NCBI GenBank assembly: GCA_016793585.1
Contig: JAEUJR010000078.1
Span: 1-34,514 of the forward strand
DNA length: 34,514 nt
From: Archangium sp.
GTDB taxonomy: Bacteria > Myxococcota > Myxococcia > Myxococcales > Myxococcaceae
Direction: 5' to 3'
Shown here: one piece after another, positions 22,093 through 29,716 of the stretch
How the letters are laid out: each line of letters begins with the position of its first letter
Position numbering within the stretch: the stretch's first letter is position 1
Program-made: the position numbers and the translations under genes
The notes under the pieces: generated by a model
What the model was told of the DNA's origin: nothing
What the model saw: only the letters and a program-made list of their open reading frames with translations
Databases searched by the model: none

Positions 22093-22470
22093 CTACCTCG
22101 ACTCGACGTGCCGCTTGAGGACCCCCGAGTGTTCCGCGCCAAGAGAAGTCGAGGTGCTTGAAGATCGACTCAGTGGCGAAGCCGGTCAGTGTTCTGGCGT
22201 GGCCGAGCGTCGAGAGAGCGAGCTGAGGTGGCTGTAGCGGAGCGCGTGTGGTGGCTCGAACTCCAGCACCGTGCCTGTGTTCTCGAAGCGCGCGTGGTGA
22301 AAACCGGAGATGCGTATCGGGTTGCCGACGGTCCATGTGGTGTTGACCTCGAGCTGCATCGACGGCTCGCCCATCCACCGGGTCATGAGCTCAGGCGTGG
22401 TGAGCGCACGCCACACGACGAGCGGCGCCGCGTGAATGCGTACCTGGTGCCTCGCCTGATGTGGGGCCAT
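22093..22470 (-). pseudogene. Decayed SRPBCC/AHSA1-type protein gene (internal deletion and frameshift)
   Basis: The first 94 codons encode the start of a SRPBCC-fold protein (QVRIHAAPLVVWRALTTPELMTRWMG ... GTVLEFEPPHALRYSHLSSLS), ending prematurely at SATPEH and a TGA. The family normally has ~150 residues. The missing C-terminal helix is still present just downstream, but in two other frames: TGFATESIFKHLDFSWRGTL, then GVLKRHVESR and a TAG at 22093-22095. The jump between these frames coincides with a run of five G near 22122-22126, where four would restore the reading LGVLK. So the gene has lost an internal segment of roughly 30 codons and probably gained one G. No intact copy is visible here. 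Confidence 0.75.
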
Positions 22471-22543
22471 GAGGTCTGCTCCGGTGCGAACACGTTGAGA
22501 ATCGATCGTGTGGCGCCGGGCGCAAAGTGTGGCAACGGCGCGG
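22471..22543. other. Spacer between pdxA stop and decayed SRPBCC start
   Basis: Seventy-three bases downstream of pdxA on the minus strand. I see no strong terminator hairpin with a T-tract and no conserved element. Confidence 0.4.
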
Positions 22544-23461
22544 TCAGCGTCGCGCGCCGAACGCCGCAGCTTCGATCAACGCTGACACCATCGGCGTCTC
22601 GTCGGCTTCCCCGGTCTTCGCGAGCGAGTACGCCGTTCCATGATCCGGAGACGTTCTCGGCACGGGCAACCCGAGCGTCACGTTCACCGTGTGCACGAAG
22701 TCGAGCGTCTTGGTCGCGACCAGCCCCTGATCGTGAAACATCGCCAGCGCGACATCGAAGCCGCTGCGATGCGCGAACAACCCATCAGCTCCGTGGGGAC
22801 CCGTCGTCTTCACACCACGCCGCGCCGCCTGCTTCATCGCAGGAATCACGACGTCGACCTCTTCCCGCCCGAGCAGCCCACCTTCACCCGCGTGCGGATT
22901 CACCCCGCACACCGCGATGACCGGCCGTTTGCCCAGCACCGGCGTCAGCCCCGCGTCGATGAGTCCGAGCGTCTTCACCAGCCCCGCCACCGAGAGCGCC
23001 TTCGACACCTTCGCCAAGGGCACGTGATTCGTCGCGAGCGCCACCGACAGCTTCGGCCCCTTCATCAGCATCACGACCTCGACGCCGAACGCCTCCGCCA
23101 GCACCTCGGTGTGCCCCATGAACGGAATGCCGGCGCGGCTGATCTGCTCCTTCGACACCGGCGCCGTGCACATCGCCGCCACGTCACCGCGCTTCGCTGC
23201 CGCGATGAGCGCCGCGAACGCCTCGTACTGCGCCCGCCCACCCGCGCGTGACGGCTCGCCCGCGACCCGATGCGCGCTCTTCAGCGCCGACACCGCGTGA
23301 AACTCGACGTCCTTCGTGAAGCGCGCGCGATCACCTTCATCGCCGAACACCACGGGCTCCAGCACCCGTCGAACACCTGGCCGACGCAGCGCCTTCGCCG
23401 TCACCAGCGGGCCGATGCCGCTCGGATCACCCAGCGAGATGCCGACCCGAACGCGCTTCAC
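22544..23461 (-). CDS. pdxA: 4-hydroxythreonine-4-phosphate dehydrogenase (vitamin B6 synthesis)
   Basis: A 305-residue cytoplasmic enzyme of the PdxA family, which oxidises 4-phosphohydroxy-threonine with NAD(P)+ in the DXP-dependent pathway to pyridoxal phosphate. All hallmarks are visible: GDPSGIGP at the start (11-18), PVSKE (101-105), FMGHTEVLAE (114-123), and the three divalent-metal His residues in TNHVPL (H146), NPHAGEGG (H190) and FHDQGL (H243). These are followed by RTSPDHGTAY (269-278), which binds substrate phosphate. The length is a little shorter than that of the E. coli enzyme. It overlaps the upstream SurA-like gene by four bases (ATGA), which indicates translational coupling, and the surA-pdxA order is also seen in enterobacteria. 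Confidence 0.96.
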   Translation of the reverse strand: MKRVRVGISLGDPSGIGPLVTAKALRRPGVRRVLEPVVFGDEGDRARFTKDVEFHAVSALKSAHRVAGEPSRAGGRAQYEAFAALIAAAKRGDVAAMCTAPVSKEQISRAGIPFMGHTEVLAEAFGVEVVMLMKGPKLSVALATNHVPLAKVSKALSVAGLVKTLGLIDAGLTPVLGKRPVIAVCGVNPHAGEGGLLGREEVDVVIPAMKQAARRGVKTTGPHGADGLFAHRSGFDVALAMFHDQGLVATKTLDFVHTVNVTLGLPVPRTSPDHGTAYSLAKTGEADETPMVSALIEAAAFGARR

Positions 23462-24423
23462 AGCTTGATGTCGATGGCGGCAGCCGCGCGAAGCTCCTGC
23501 ACGTACTGCTCGGTGTACTTCTCGAGCTGCGTTCTCGCGAGGCGCTCACGGAGCACGTCCTTCATCTCGTCGTACGGCTTCGCCGCCATCGCGCGCCGCT
23601 CCTCGACCTTGATGACGTGCCAGCCGAACTTGGTGCGCACGGGCTCCGAGATGCCGCCGATGGGCATGCCGAACGCCACCTTGTCGAACTCGGCCACCAT
23701 CACGCCGCGCTTGAAGAAGCCCAGGTCGCCACCATCGCTCGCCGACGGGCCTTCGCTCTTCGTCTTCGCGAGGGTGCCGAAGTCGACGCCGGGCTTCTTC
23801 GCCTCGTTCATCAGCGCCACGGCTTTGAGCCGCGCCTGCTCGGCCTGCTCCGGCGTCGCCTTGGGCTGCACCTGCACCAGAATGTGGCGGGCGCGCACCT
23901 CGAAGTCCTGCAGCTCGTCGCGCGAGACCTTGTTGTACTCGGCCTTCAGGTCCTCCTCGGTCACCTTCACCTTGGAGCGCACCTTCAGGTTCACCAGCTT
24001 CAGCTTCGAGAGGTGCTTCTTCATGAACTGGCGGAAGGCGGGCACGGTGTAGCCCTCCTGCGCGAGCAGCTGCTCGAACTGCGCACCGTCGACGTTGTTC
24101 TGCCGCTTCACGTCGTCGACGCCGAGATCGACCTCGGAGTCGGACACGTCGATGTTCAGCTCGCGCACCTGCGCGTCCATCAGCTTCTCGCCGATGAGGC
24201 CGTCGAGCACACGCTTCACCAGAATACCGCGCAGCTCGGCCCGCTTCGCGGCGTCGGGCTCACCACGCAGCCGCTGCAGGTCTGGCGCCGCGCGCGCCTC
24301 GACCTCGGACAGCGCGATGACGTCGTTGTTCACCACCGCGGCCACCCGGTCGACCAGCTCGGCGTGGGCAGACAGGGCAGCGAGGAGACTCAGCAGGGGG
24401 AGGCGCTTCACGCACGAGGGCAT
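23458..24423 (-). CDS. SurA-like periplasmic peptidyl-prolyl isomerase/chaperone
   Basis: A 321-residue exported chaperone. After a signal peptide (VKRLPLLSLLAALSAHA) it shows the SurA N-terminal pattern (VAAVVNNDVIALSEVEAR), a helical chaperone core to ~165, and one parvulin (PpiC) domain at about 173-280 (RARHILVQV ... GGDLGFFKRGVM ... GGISEPVRTKFGWHVIKVEER). E. coli SurA has two parvulin domains; one is typical of many delta-proteobacterial homologues. Its expected role is folding of outer-membrane beta-barrel proteins in the periplasm, and a barrel-like protein is encoded in the same gene array. A GTG at 24411 is an alternative start. It overlaps pdxA by four bases. Confidence 0.9.
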   Translation of the reverse strand: MPSCVKRLPLLSLLAALSAHAELVDRVAAVVNNDVIALSEVEARAAPDLQRLRGEPDAAKRAELRGILVKRVLDGLIGEKLMDAQVRELNIDVSDSEVDLGVDDVKRQNNVDGAQFEQLLAQEGYTVPAFRQFMKKHLSKLKLVNLKVRSKVKVTEEDLKAEYNKVSRDELQDFEVRARHILVQVQPKATPEQAEQARLKAVALMNEAKKPGVDFGTLAKTKSEGPSASDGGDLGFFKRGVMVAEFDKVAFGMPIGGISEPVRTKFGWHVIKVEERRAMAAKPYDEMKDVLRERLARTQLEKYTEQYVQELRAAAAIDIKL

Positions 24424-24467
24424 AGCCTCATGACGGCCGTCGGCTCAATCGAATGCACGACGTTCGT

Positions 24468-25436
24468 TCAGGGCTCGACGGTGGAGCCGCCGAGCGGCCG
24501 GCCGGTGACCGACTGAAACGCCGCGTCGTTCACCTTCACCTGTGCCTTTTCGCGCAGCGCCTTCACGTACGCCGTCTGCCGCTCGGCCCGCAGGTCGGAA
24601 AGCAGCTTCTGCTCGATCTGCCCGCGCACCTCGGCCAGCTCCCGCTTCCGCGCCGGCTTCTTCTCGATGAGCTTGAACAGGTGAAACCCGTAGTCGGTCG
24701 ACACGACGTCGCTCACCTGGCCCGCCCCGAGGCGGAAGATGGCGTCGTCGAAGGCCGGCGGCATCTCTCCGCGCTTGAAGAAGCCGAGATCGCCCCCCAC
24801 CTTCGCGTCGGGCGACAACGAATACCGCCGCGCCAGGTCGGGGAACTTCTTGCCCTGCCACAGCAGCTCCTTGAGGCGTTTGGCTTCGTCGAGGCCCTTC
24901 ACGACGATCTGCTGCGCGTGCACCTGCTCGGGCTCGGTCCACGCGTCGGGGTTCTCGTCGTAGATGCGCCGCAGCTGCTCTTCGGTGACGGCGACGCGCG
25001 AGAAGACCTGATCAGCCAGCAGGCGCTCGACGAGCAGCTGCTCCTTCGTGCGGCGGGCGAGCTCGGTCTTCGAGGTCTGGCTCTGCGCGAGCGCGGTGTC
25101 GAAGGTGCCGGCGGGGTATTCGCTGGTGAGCGCCAGCACCCGGCGATCGACCTCTTCGGCGCTGACCTGCACCTGCAGCTCACGCGCGGCCTGCAGCAGC
25201 ACGAGGCGCTCGATCATCGTCTCGAGCAGCGTCTGCTTGAACGGCTCGATCTGCTCGGGTGAACGGGGGGCCGCGCCCTCCATCGCCTGTGACTCACGCG
25301 AGAGCTCACGCTCGAAGTCGGCGCGGGTGATCACCTCACCATTCACGGTGGCGACGACGTTCGCGTCCTGTTGCGGCTTCTGCTGCTGGGAGCAGGCCGT
25401 CAGGAGGGCGAGGCTGATCGCGAGGGCGCGGAGCAC
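24468..25436 (-). CDS. PpiC/SurA-type peptidyl-prolyl isomerase lipoprotein
   Basis: A 322-residue lipoprotein chaperone (GTG start at 25436; signal MLRALAISLALLTAC with the lipidated Cys at ~15). The mature N-terminus has the SurA/PpiC pattern (VVATVNGEVITRADFERELS), a helical region, then a parvulin domain (VHAQQIVVKGLDEAKRLKELL ... GGDLGFFKRGEMPPAFDDAIFRLGAGQVSDVVSTDYGFHLFKLIEKKP) and a C-terminal helix. A second in-frame GTG at 25478 would add a stretch unlike a signal peptide, so I prefer the shorter form. Together with the next gene it forms a tandem pair of parvulin-type chaperones, one lipidated and one soluble. It probably handles envelope proteins, perhaps the barrel encoded upstream. 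Confidence 0.88.
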   Translation of the reverse strand: MLRALAISLALLTACSQQQKPQQDANVVATVNGEVITRADFERELSRESQAMEGAAPRSPEQIEPFKQTLLETMIERLVLLQAARELQVQVSAEEVDRRVLALTSEYPAGTFDTALAQSQTSKTELARRTKEQLLVERLLADQVFSRVAVTEEQLRRIYDENPDAWTEPEQVHAQQIVVKGLDEAKRLKELLWQGKKFPDLARRYSLSPDAKVGGDLGFFKRGEMPPAFDDAIFRLGAGQVSDVVSTDYGFHLFKLIEKKPARKRELAEVRGQIEQKLLSDLRAERQTAYVKALREKAQVKVNDAAFQSVTGRPLGGSTVEP

Positions 25437-25474
25437 GTCGGCAGCGTTACCAACAAAGCTCCGGCCGGTACAGG

Positions 25475-25975
25475 TCACCTTCGCCGACGGGCGAGCAGGG
25501 CGAGCACGCCGACCAGGCCCAGCACGCCAGGCACCGAGTTCGCGCCGCAGCCGTACCGAATCGGGCCCAGCACCGCCGTGCCGCCAGCCGTTCCACCACC
25601 GGTGCCGCCGTCAGACGAGCCGCCGCAATCTCCAGCGCGGTTCGGGTTCGTCGGGTCAGGCATGGCCTTGAGCTCGGCGATGTCGGTGCAGCCGTCCATG
25701 TCGCTGTCGGTGTTCGCCGCGTCGATGGCCGCGAGCGCTGCCTTGAGCGACGCGTCGTTGTTCGGCATCAGCCCGTTCATGCGCAGCGCGCGGCCGAACG
25801 GTGTGGTGACCGTACCCGTCGCCGTCACGCCGTTGAGGTGACAGACCGCGCAGACACCGGGTGGAGGGCCTGACATGCCCAGCTCGGTCTGCATCACGCC
25901 CGTGAACGTCGGAGTCGCCAGCGCCGCCGATGCCGCCAGCACCGCCCCCATGAGAATCGCCCGATCGAATCGCAT
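25475..25975 (-). CDS. Monohaem-motif exported protein with MYXO-CTERM-like C-terminal sorting tail
   Basis: A 166-residue protein with a signal peptide (AILMGAVLAASAALA) and one c-type haem motif CAVCH at 42-46. There is a calcium-loop-like stretch TDSDMDGCTDIAELK, as in DxDxDG repeats, and a Gly/Thr-rich spacer. The last 25 residues have the tripartite form of a sorting signal: YGCG, a hydrophobic helix (VLGLVGVLALLA) and an RRRR end. This resembles MYXO-CTERM signals, which anchor or release surface proteins in myxobacteria, although the Cys motif is not the most usual one. It lies 8 bases after the haem-barrel gene and has GAGG before the ATG. It is probably a surface partner of that protein. 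The axial ligand and redox role are inferred. Confidence 0.82.
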   Translation of the reverse strand: MRFDRAILMGAVLAASAALATPTFTGVMQTELGMSGPPPGVCAVCHLNGVTATGTVTTPFGRALRMNGLMPNNDASLKAALAAIDAANTDSDMDGCTDIAELKAMPDPTNPNRAGDCGGSSDGGTGGGTAGGTAVLGPIRYGCGANSVPGVLGLVGVLALLARRRR

Positions 25976-25983
25976 CGTTGGCC

Positions 25984-27177
25984 TCACAGGAAGAAATGCA
26001 GCTGGGCGAGGAGCGTGAAGCTCGTGGTGGCGGGGTCGGGCAGAGGCCGCGCGTTGCGGCGCAGAATGCCGTCGAGACGAACTTCGACGTGCGGCAACAC
26101 GTACCAGGCAGCAGAGATCCACCCGCCGAGCGACGGCCCGCGTTCTCCTGAGCCGGTGTGTTTGCCTTCGAGCGAGCCGATGAGGTGCAGGCCCTGCATC
26201 AGCTCGTAGTCGGCCTGCACCATCGCCGCGAACCCGAGCCGGTCGATGAGCGTCGGCTGCTGCCACGCCAGAAAGTCGGCCTCGGCCATGAGCGCGAGCG
26301 GCTCGATGGGGCTCCAGCGCGCCGTGAGACCGTGCGCGTGCCGAACCTGAGGCAGCTGCAGCAGCGGGTCGGCCTGCGCCGCGGTGATGAGGCTCGAGAG
26401 GCCCAGGAAGAACTTCGAGGCCACCGTGTATTCCGCGAAGGCCGAGTAGCCACGCTCACGGTACGCGTCGGGCCCGAGCTGGTAGTTGCCCAGCAGGCCC
26501 ATCACCTCGCCGCGCAGGCGTTCGCCGTTGTAGCTGGCCGCGACGCCGACCTGCTGATCGAGGTTCGTGTCGGTGTTCGTCGCGTCGCGCACCCACATGA
26601 AGTGCTCGTTGTTGCGCAGGCCGAAGGGCACGAACATTCGCCCGGCGCGCACCATCACGGCTTCGTCGGCGAAGGTGGCGCCTGCCCAGAACTCTCGCGC
26701 GACCCACTGTGCGTTGCAGGGCGTGTCACCGCCGCAGGCCGGCAGAATCGCCGCGGGGCCCACGTTGCGCAGGCCCACGCCCGTCGTGGCGTGGAACACG
26801 AAACGATCGACCTTCACCGTGCCGTAGAGATCGGCCGCCATCATCAGCGGTCGCACCTGGTTGCCGATGGGAATCAGCGCGCCGCCGCGGAAGTTGCCCG
26901 ACAGGTTGAGCACCTCGGGCAGGTCGATGAACCACAAGAAGCGCGTGGTGGGGCTGGGCTCTTGCGCTTCTTCGGCGGTGGGCTTCTTGAGCTTCCACCG
27001 CAACAGCACGTCACTCTGCGCGCGGCCGTACGGCGTCAGCTGCCCGGCACCGGAGGGATCGACGTGGCACACGGCGCACGATTGGTAGTCGTGCTTCACC
27101 ATCCACGGGAACGCTGCCGCAGACGAGGCCGACAGGCCCACCGCGACAGCGAGAAACCACCCAAATCGTCTGAACAC
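25984..27177 (-). CDS. Exported haem-motif protein with C-terminal beta-barrel (porin-cytochrome-like)
   Basis: A 397-residue protein. A signal peptide (LAVAVGLSASSAAA) is followed at once by a conserved N-terminal block, FPWMVKHDYQSCAVCHVDPSGAGQLTPYGRAQ, with one CxxCH c-type haem motif (CAVCH, ~34-38). From ~85 to the end there is a pattern of alternating amphipathic strands (VDRFVFHATTGVGLR, FAEYTVASKFFLGLSSL, LHLIGSLEGKHTG, WYVLPHVEVRLDGIL), ending in the aromatic-terminated strand LLAQLHFFL that is typical of outer-membrane barrels. Known porin-cytochrome conduits consist of separate genes; here the haem domain appears fused to a barrel. GTG start with GAGGGG upstream. It lies between the yceI-like gene and a second monohaem protein gene, so the three probably form an operon. 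Confidence 0.78.
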   Translation of the reverse strand: MFRRFGWFLAVAVGLSASSAAAFPWMVKHDYQSCAVCHVDPSGAGQLTPYGRAQSDVLLRWKLKKPTAEEAQEPSPTTRFLWFIDLPEVLNLSGNFRGGALIPIGNQVRPLMMAADLYGTVKVDRFVFHATTGVGLRNVGPAAILPACGGDTPCNAQWVAREFWAGATFADEAVMVRAGRMFVPFGLRNNEHFMWVRDATNTDTNLDQQVGVAASYNGERLRGEVMGLLGNYQLGPDAYRERGYSAFAEYTVASKFFLGLSSLITAAQADPLLQLPQVRHAHGLTARWSPIEPLALMAEADFLAWQQPTLIDRLGFAAMVQADYELMQGLHLIGSLEGKHTGSGERGPSLGGWISAAWYVLPHVEVRLDGILRRNARPLPDPATTSFTLLAQLHFFL

Positions 27178-27208
27178 TACGACCCCTCGCGTTGACCTGC
27201 TGTACGGC

Positions 27209-27757
27209 TCAGCCCTTCTTCGCGTTGAACTTCGCGAAGACGGTGATGTCGGGCTTCACGGTGATGCCCATGTAGCTGGGCACGTTGATGTCGAACTCCT
27301 TGAAGTTCACCGGCGCCTCGCCATCGATGGCGTACGTGCCGCCCGTGTTGCTGATCTTGTACTTGAACGACACTTCCTTCGTCTTGCCGTGCAGGCCGAA
27401 GGTGCCCTTCGCTTCGCCTTCCGACGACTTGCCGTCTTCGGGCCACTTCACCTGATCGAGCGGCACCACCAGCGTCGCCTCGGGGTACTTCTCGACGTCG
27501 ATGTACTTTTCGCGCATGTGCTTGTCGCGAAGGTCGATGCCCGTCTCGAGGTCCTTGAGGCCGACGACGACGGTGATGGCCTTGCCGTCGTCCTTCACGT
27601 CGACGCTCTTGGTCTTGCCTTCGATCTTGAAGCCCGCAGGGCCCACGCCCTTGAACGAGGCGACGCCGTCTCCCGTCTTCGTCCACCCTGCGAAGGCGGT
27701 AGCGGCGAGAACCAGCGAAGCGGTCAGAACGGCGCGGAGCGAACCCTGGAGCGTCAT
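27209..27757 (-). CDS. YceI-family periplasmic lipocalin-like protein
   Basis: A 182-residue exported protein of the YceI family. These proteins have a lipocalin-like beta barrel and bind polyisoprenoids or other lipids in the periplasm; several are linked to respiratory or stress functions. Features: a signal peptide (TLQGSLRAVLTASLVLAATAFA), the typical first strands (FKIEGKTKSVDVKDDGKAITVVVGLKDLETGIDLRDKHMREKYIDVEKYPEATL) and the GTFGLHGKTKEVSFKYKI segment. I chose ATG 27757, which has AAAGG eight bases upstream, over ATG 27772. It starts an apparent minus-strand run with the haem-barrel gene (31-base gap) and the monohaem gene. Confidence 0.9.
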   Translation of the reverse strand: MTLQGSLRAVLTASLVLAATAFAGWTKTGDGVASFKGVGPAGFKIEGKTKSVDVKDDGKAITVVVGLKDLETGIDLRDKHMREKYIDVEKYPEATLVVPLDQVKWPEDGKSSEGEAKGTFGLHGKTKEVSFKYKISNTGGTYAIDGEAPVNFKEFDINVPSYMGITVKPDITVFAKFNAKKG

Positions 27758-27928
27758 GTGTGTACCTTTCATACGGGGCGTGGAGTCTGCCCCAAGCCTG
27801 CGGAATCCAAAACGGAATCGCGTGCGCTCACTCCGACGGATGATGGCTGCGGAAAGTTACGGGTGAAGACTCCTCCGACGAACGGCGCCCGGGGCCAGAC
27901 CTGGGTGCCCCGAAGGTCTCGAAACGGT
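27758..27928. promoter_or_regulatory. Intergenic region upstream of yceI-like gene and downstream of YjbQ gene
   Basis: This 171-base stretch should contain the promoter of the yceI-like run. A short direct repeat of AACCGTT (minus strand) lies near 27920-27940 at the YjbQ stop. I see no convincing terminator hairpin with a T-run and no clear promoter boxes. Confidence 0.4.
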
Positions 27929-28357
27929 TCAACCAACGGTTCCCAGGTAGTGCAGCGAGAGCGTTCTGCGGTGCGGGCTGGTGCGGTGCTCCCACAGGTA
28001 CACGGCCTGCCAGCGCCCGAGGGTGAGCGCGCCAGCCTTCACGGGAATCGACAGCTGGGTCTGGGTGAGGGCCGCGCGAACGTGCGCTGACATGTCGTCG
28101 GGCCCTTCGTCGGTGTGCTGGAAGATGGAGTCACCGTCGCGCACCAACCGCGAGAAGAAGCGCTCGAGGTCGGCGCGCACCGTCGGGTCGGCGTTCTCTT
28201 GAATCACCAGGCTCGCCGAGGTGTGGGTGCAGAAGACGGTCAACACGCCGTCTCCCGCCCTCGCGCTGCCGAGGAAACGCGTGAGGTCGTGGGTGACATC
28301 GACGAAGCCGCGGCCGTGCGTCGGCACGACGAGGGCGTGATGCGACTGGCTCAGCAT
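27929..28357 (-). CDS. YjbQ/UPF0047 family protein
   Basis: A 142-residue cytoplasmic protein matching the YjbQ (UPF0047) family, which has been linked to thiamine-phosphate synthase-like activity. Signatures: VLTVFCTHTSASLVIQENADPTV (the CTHTSA motif), DDMSAHVRAALTQTQLSIPV (conserved His in a DxxAHxR pattern) and LGRWQAVYLWEHR near the end. The length is normal for the family. ATG 28357 has GAGAGGGG about 10 bases upstream; a TTG at 28384 would add nine residues. It is transcribed divergently from the DUF1444-like gene. Confidence 0.9.
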   Translation of the reverse strand: MLSQSHHALVVPTHGRGFVDVTHDLTRFLGSARAGDGVLTVFCTHTSASLVIQENADPTVRADLERFFSRLVRDGDSIFQHTDEGPDDMSAHVRAALTQTQLSIPVKAGALTLGRWQAVYLWEHRTSPHRRTLSLHYLGTVG

Positions 28358-28450
28358 GGGACGAGGCCCCTCTCTTCGCCGCAAGGTAGCGCTTCTGAGG
28401 AAAAATCAGGTCGCAACGCGTCCTCCGATCCGTGATGATGATCAGGCCAG
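28358..28450. promoter_or_regulatory. Divergent promoter region between YjbQ and DUF1444-like genes
   Basis: A 93-base spacer between two divergently transcribed genes, locally AT-richer (GAGGAAAAATCAGG around 28398-28409). It must hold both promoters, but I cannot assign boxes with confidence. Confidence 0.4.
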
Positions 28451-29680
28451 ATGACGACCAGCCGTGCCGACTTTGCCCGACTCGCCAGCGACTACCTGCG
28501 TGCGCAGGGAGAAGCCCGGCCCATTCACTACGACGAAGGCCGCAACCGCCTCGTCGTGGGCGACGGAGACTGGACGAGCTTCATCTCGCTCGAACACGCG
28601 CTCACCGAATACGAAGCCAACGCCGTCTCTGAGAAAGCGCGCGTGCTGGCCCGCCGCTTCTGGAGCTCGGTTCGTCGCGCCGAGCCGCCCTCAGAGGTCG
28701 ACGTCATTCGCAGCATTCTGCCGCGCATTCGTGATCGCGCGTGGTTCTCGGCGGTGCGGCGACAGGCCGAGCTCGAGCTGGGCGCCGACGAAGAGGCCAT
28801 CGACGAAGTGACGCTGCCGCACCGGGTGATCAACGACGAGCTCGCGGCGCACCTCGCCTTCGACCTGCCCACCTCGGTGATGGAGATCGGCCCCGACCGC
28901 CTCGAGGCCTTCGGGCTCAAGTTCGACGAGCTGTTCAACCGCGCCGTCGAGAACCTGCGCGAGCGACCGCAGGTCGACTTCGAGCAGCCCGACTCCACCG
29001 TCGCCGCCTTCGTCTCGCCCTACCGTGACGGCTTCGACGCCACCCGCATGCTGCTCACCGAGCGCTTCACGTCGTTGCCGGTGAAGGGCCGGCCCGTGGT
29101 GCTCGCGCCCACGCACGACATCGTGCTGGTGGCCGGTGACGAAGACGAGAGCGCGCTCGAGGCCATCGCGACGTGGGGCGAGCAGGCGCTGCTCGAGCCC
29201 AAGCCGCACACCGCCCACGCGTTCCGCTACGAAGACGAGCGCTGGCGCCCGTGGCTGCCGGTGCGCATGCACCGTGCGTGGCAGAAGCTGAAGGTGCTGC
29301 AGCTGCAGTCGTTCGCCTCGGCCTACGCCCGGCAGAAAGAAGTGCTCGAGGCGCTGCTCCAGGCCAACGGCCACACCATTCTCGTCGGCACGCTGCGCGC
29401 GTTTCGCACGCCCGGCGGCGACATCTTCACCAGCACCGCGTGGAACTCGGGCGTCGAGGCGTTGCTGCCGCAGACCGATCGCATCGACTTCGTGCGCACC
29501 AACCCCGACGGCAGCACCTCGGGCGCGAAGACCTGGTCGACGACGTTCGAGGTGGCCCGCAAGGTCGTGCCGCACCTGATGGAGGCGACCGGTGACACGC
29601 CCGAGCGGTGGCGCGTCATCGGGTTCCCCCTCGACAGTGAGCTCGAGCAGATGGCCTCGCTGGGCAAGCTGCCGGAGTAG
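28451..29680 (+). CDS. DUF1444/YtpQ-like protein
   Basis: A 409-residue cytoplasmic protein with no signal peptide or membrane span. The arrangement resembles the DUF1444 (YtpQ) family, of unknown biochemistry: an N-terminal helical arm, VIRSILPRIRDRAWF, VINDELAAHLAFDLPTSVMEI, then a central LPVKGRPVVLAPTHDIVLVAGDEDE segment. The family assignment is from memory of its pattern and is tentative. The C-terminal ~100 residues (HTILVGTLRAFRTPGGDIFTSTAW...) look like a beta-rich domain. Nothing in the sequence identifies a substrate. It may be co-transcribed with the carbonic-anhydrase-like gene 36 bases downstream. Confidence 0.72.
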   Translation: MTTSRADFARLASDYLRAQGEARPIHYDEGRNRLVVGDGDWTSFISLEHALTEYEANAVSEKARVLARRFWSSVRRAEPPSEVDVIRSILPRIRDRAWFSAVRRQAELELGADEEAIDEVTLPHRVINDELAAHLAFDLPTSVMEIGPDRLEAFGLKFDELFNRAVENLRERPQVDFEQPDSTVAAFVSPYRDGFDATRMLLTERFTSLPVKGRPVVLAPTHDIVLVAGDEDESALEAIATWGEQALLEPKPHTAHAFRYEDERWRPWLPVRMHRAWQKLKVLQLQSFASAYARQKEVLEALLQANGHTILVGTLRAFRTPGGDIFTSTAWNSGVEALLPQTDRIDFVRTNPDGSTSGAKTWSTTFEVARKVVPHLMEATGDTPERWRVIGFPLDSELEQMASLGKLPE

Positions 29681-29716
29681 CCGCGCACCCGGCAGTCGCT
29701 GCCGACCCCGCCGTGG

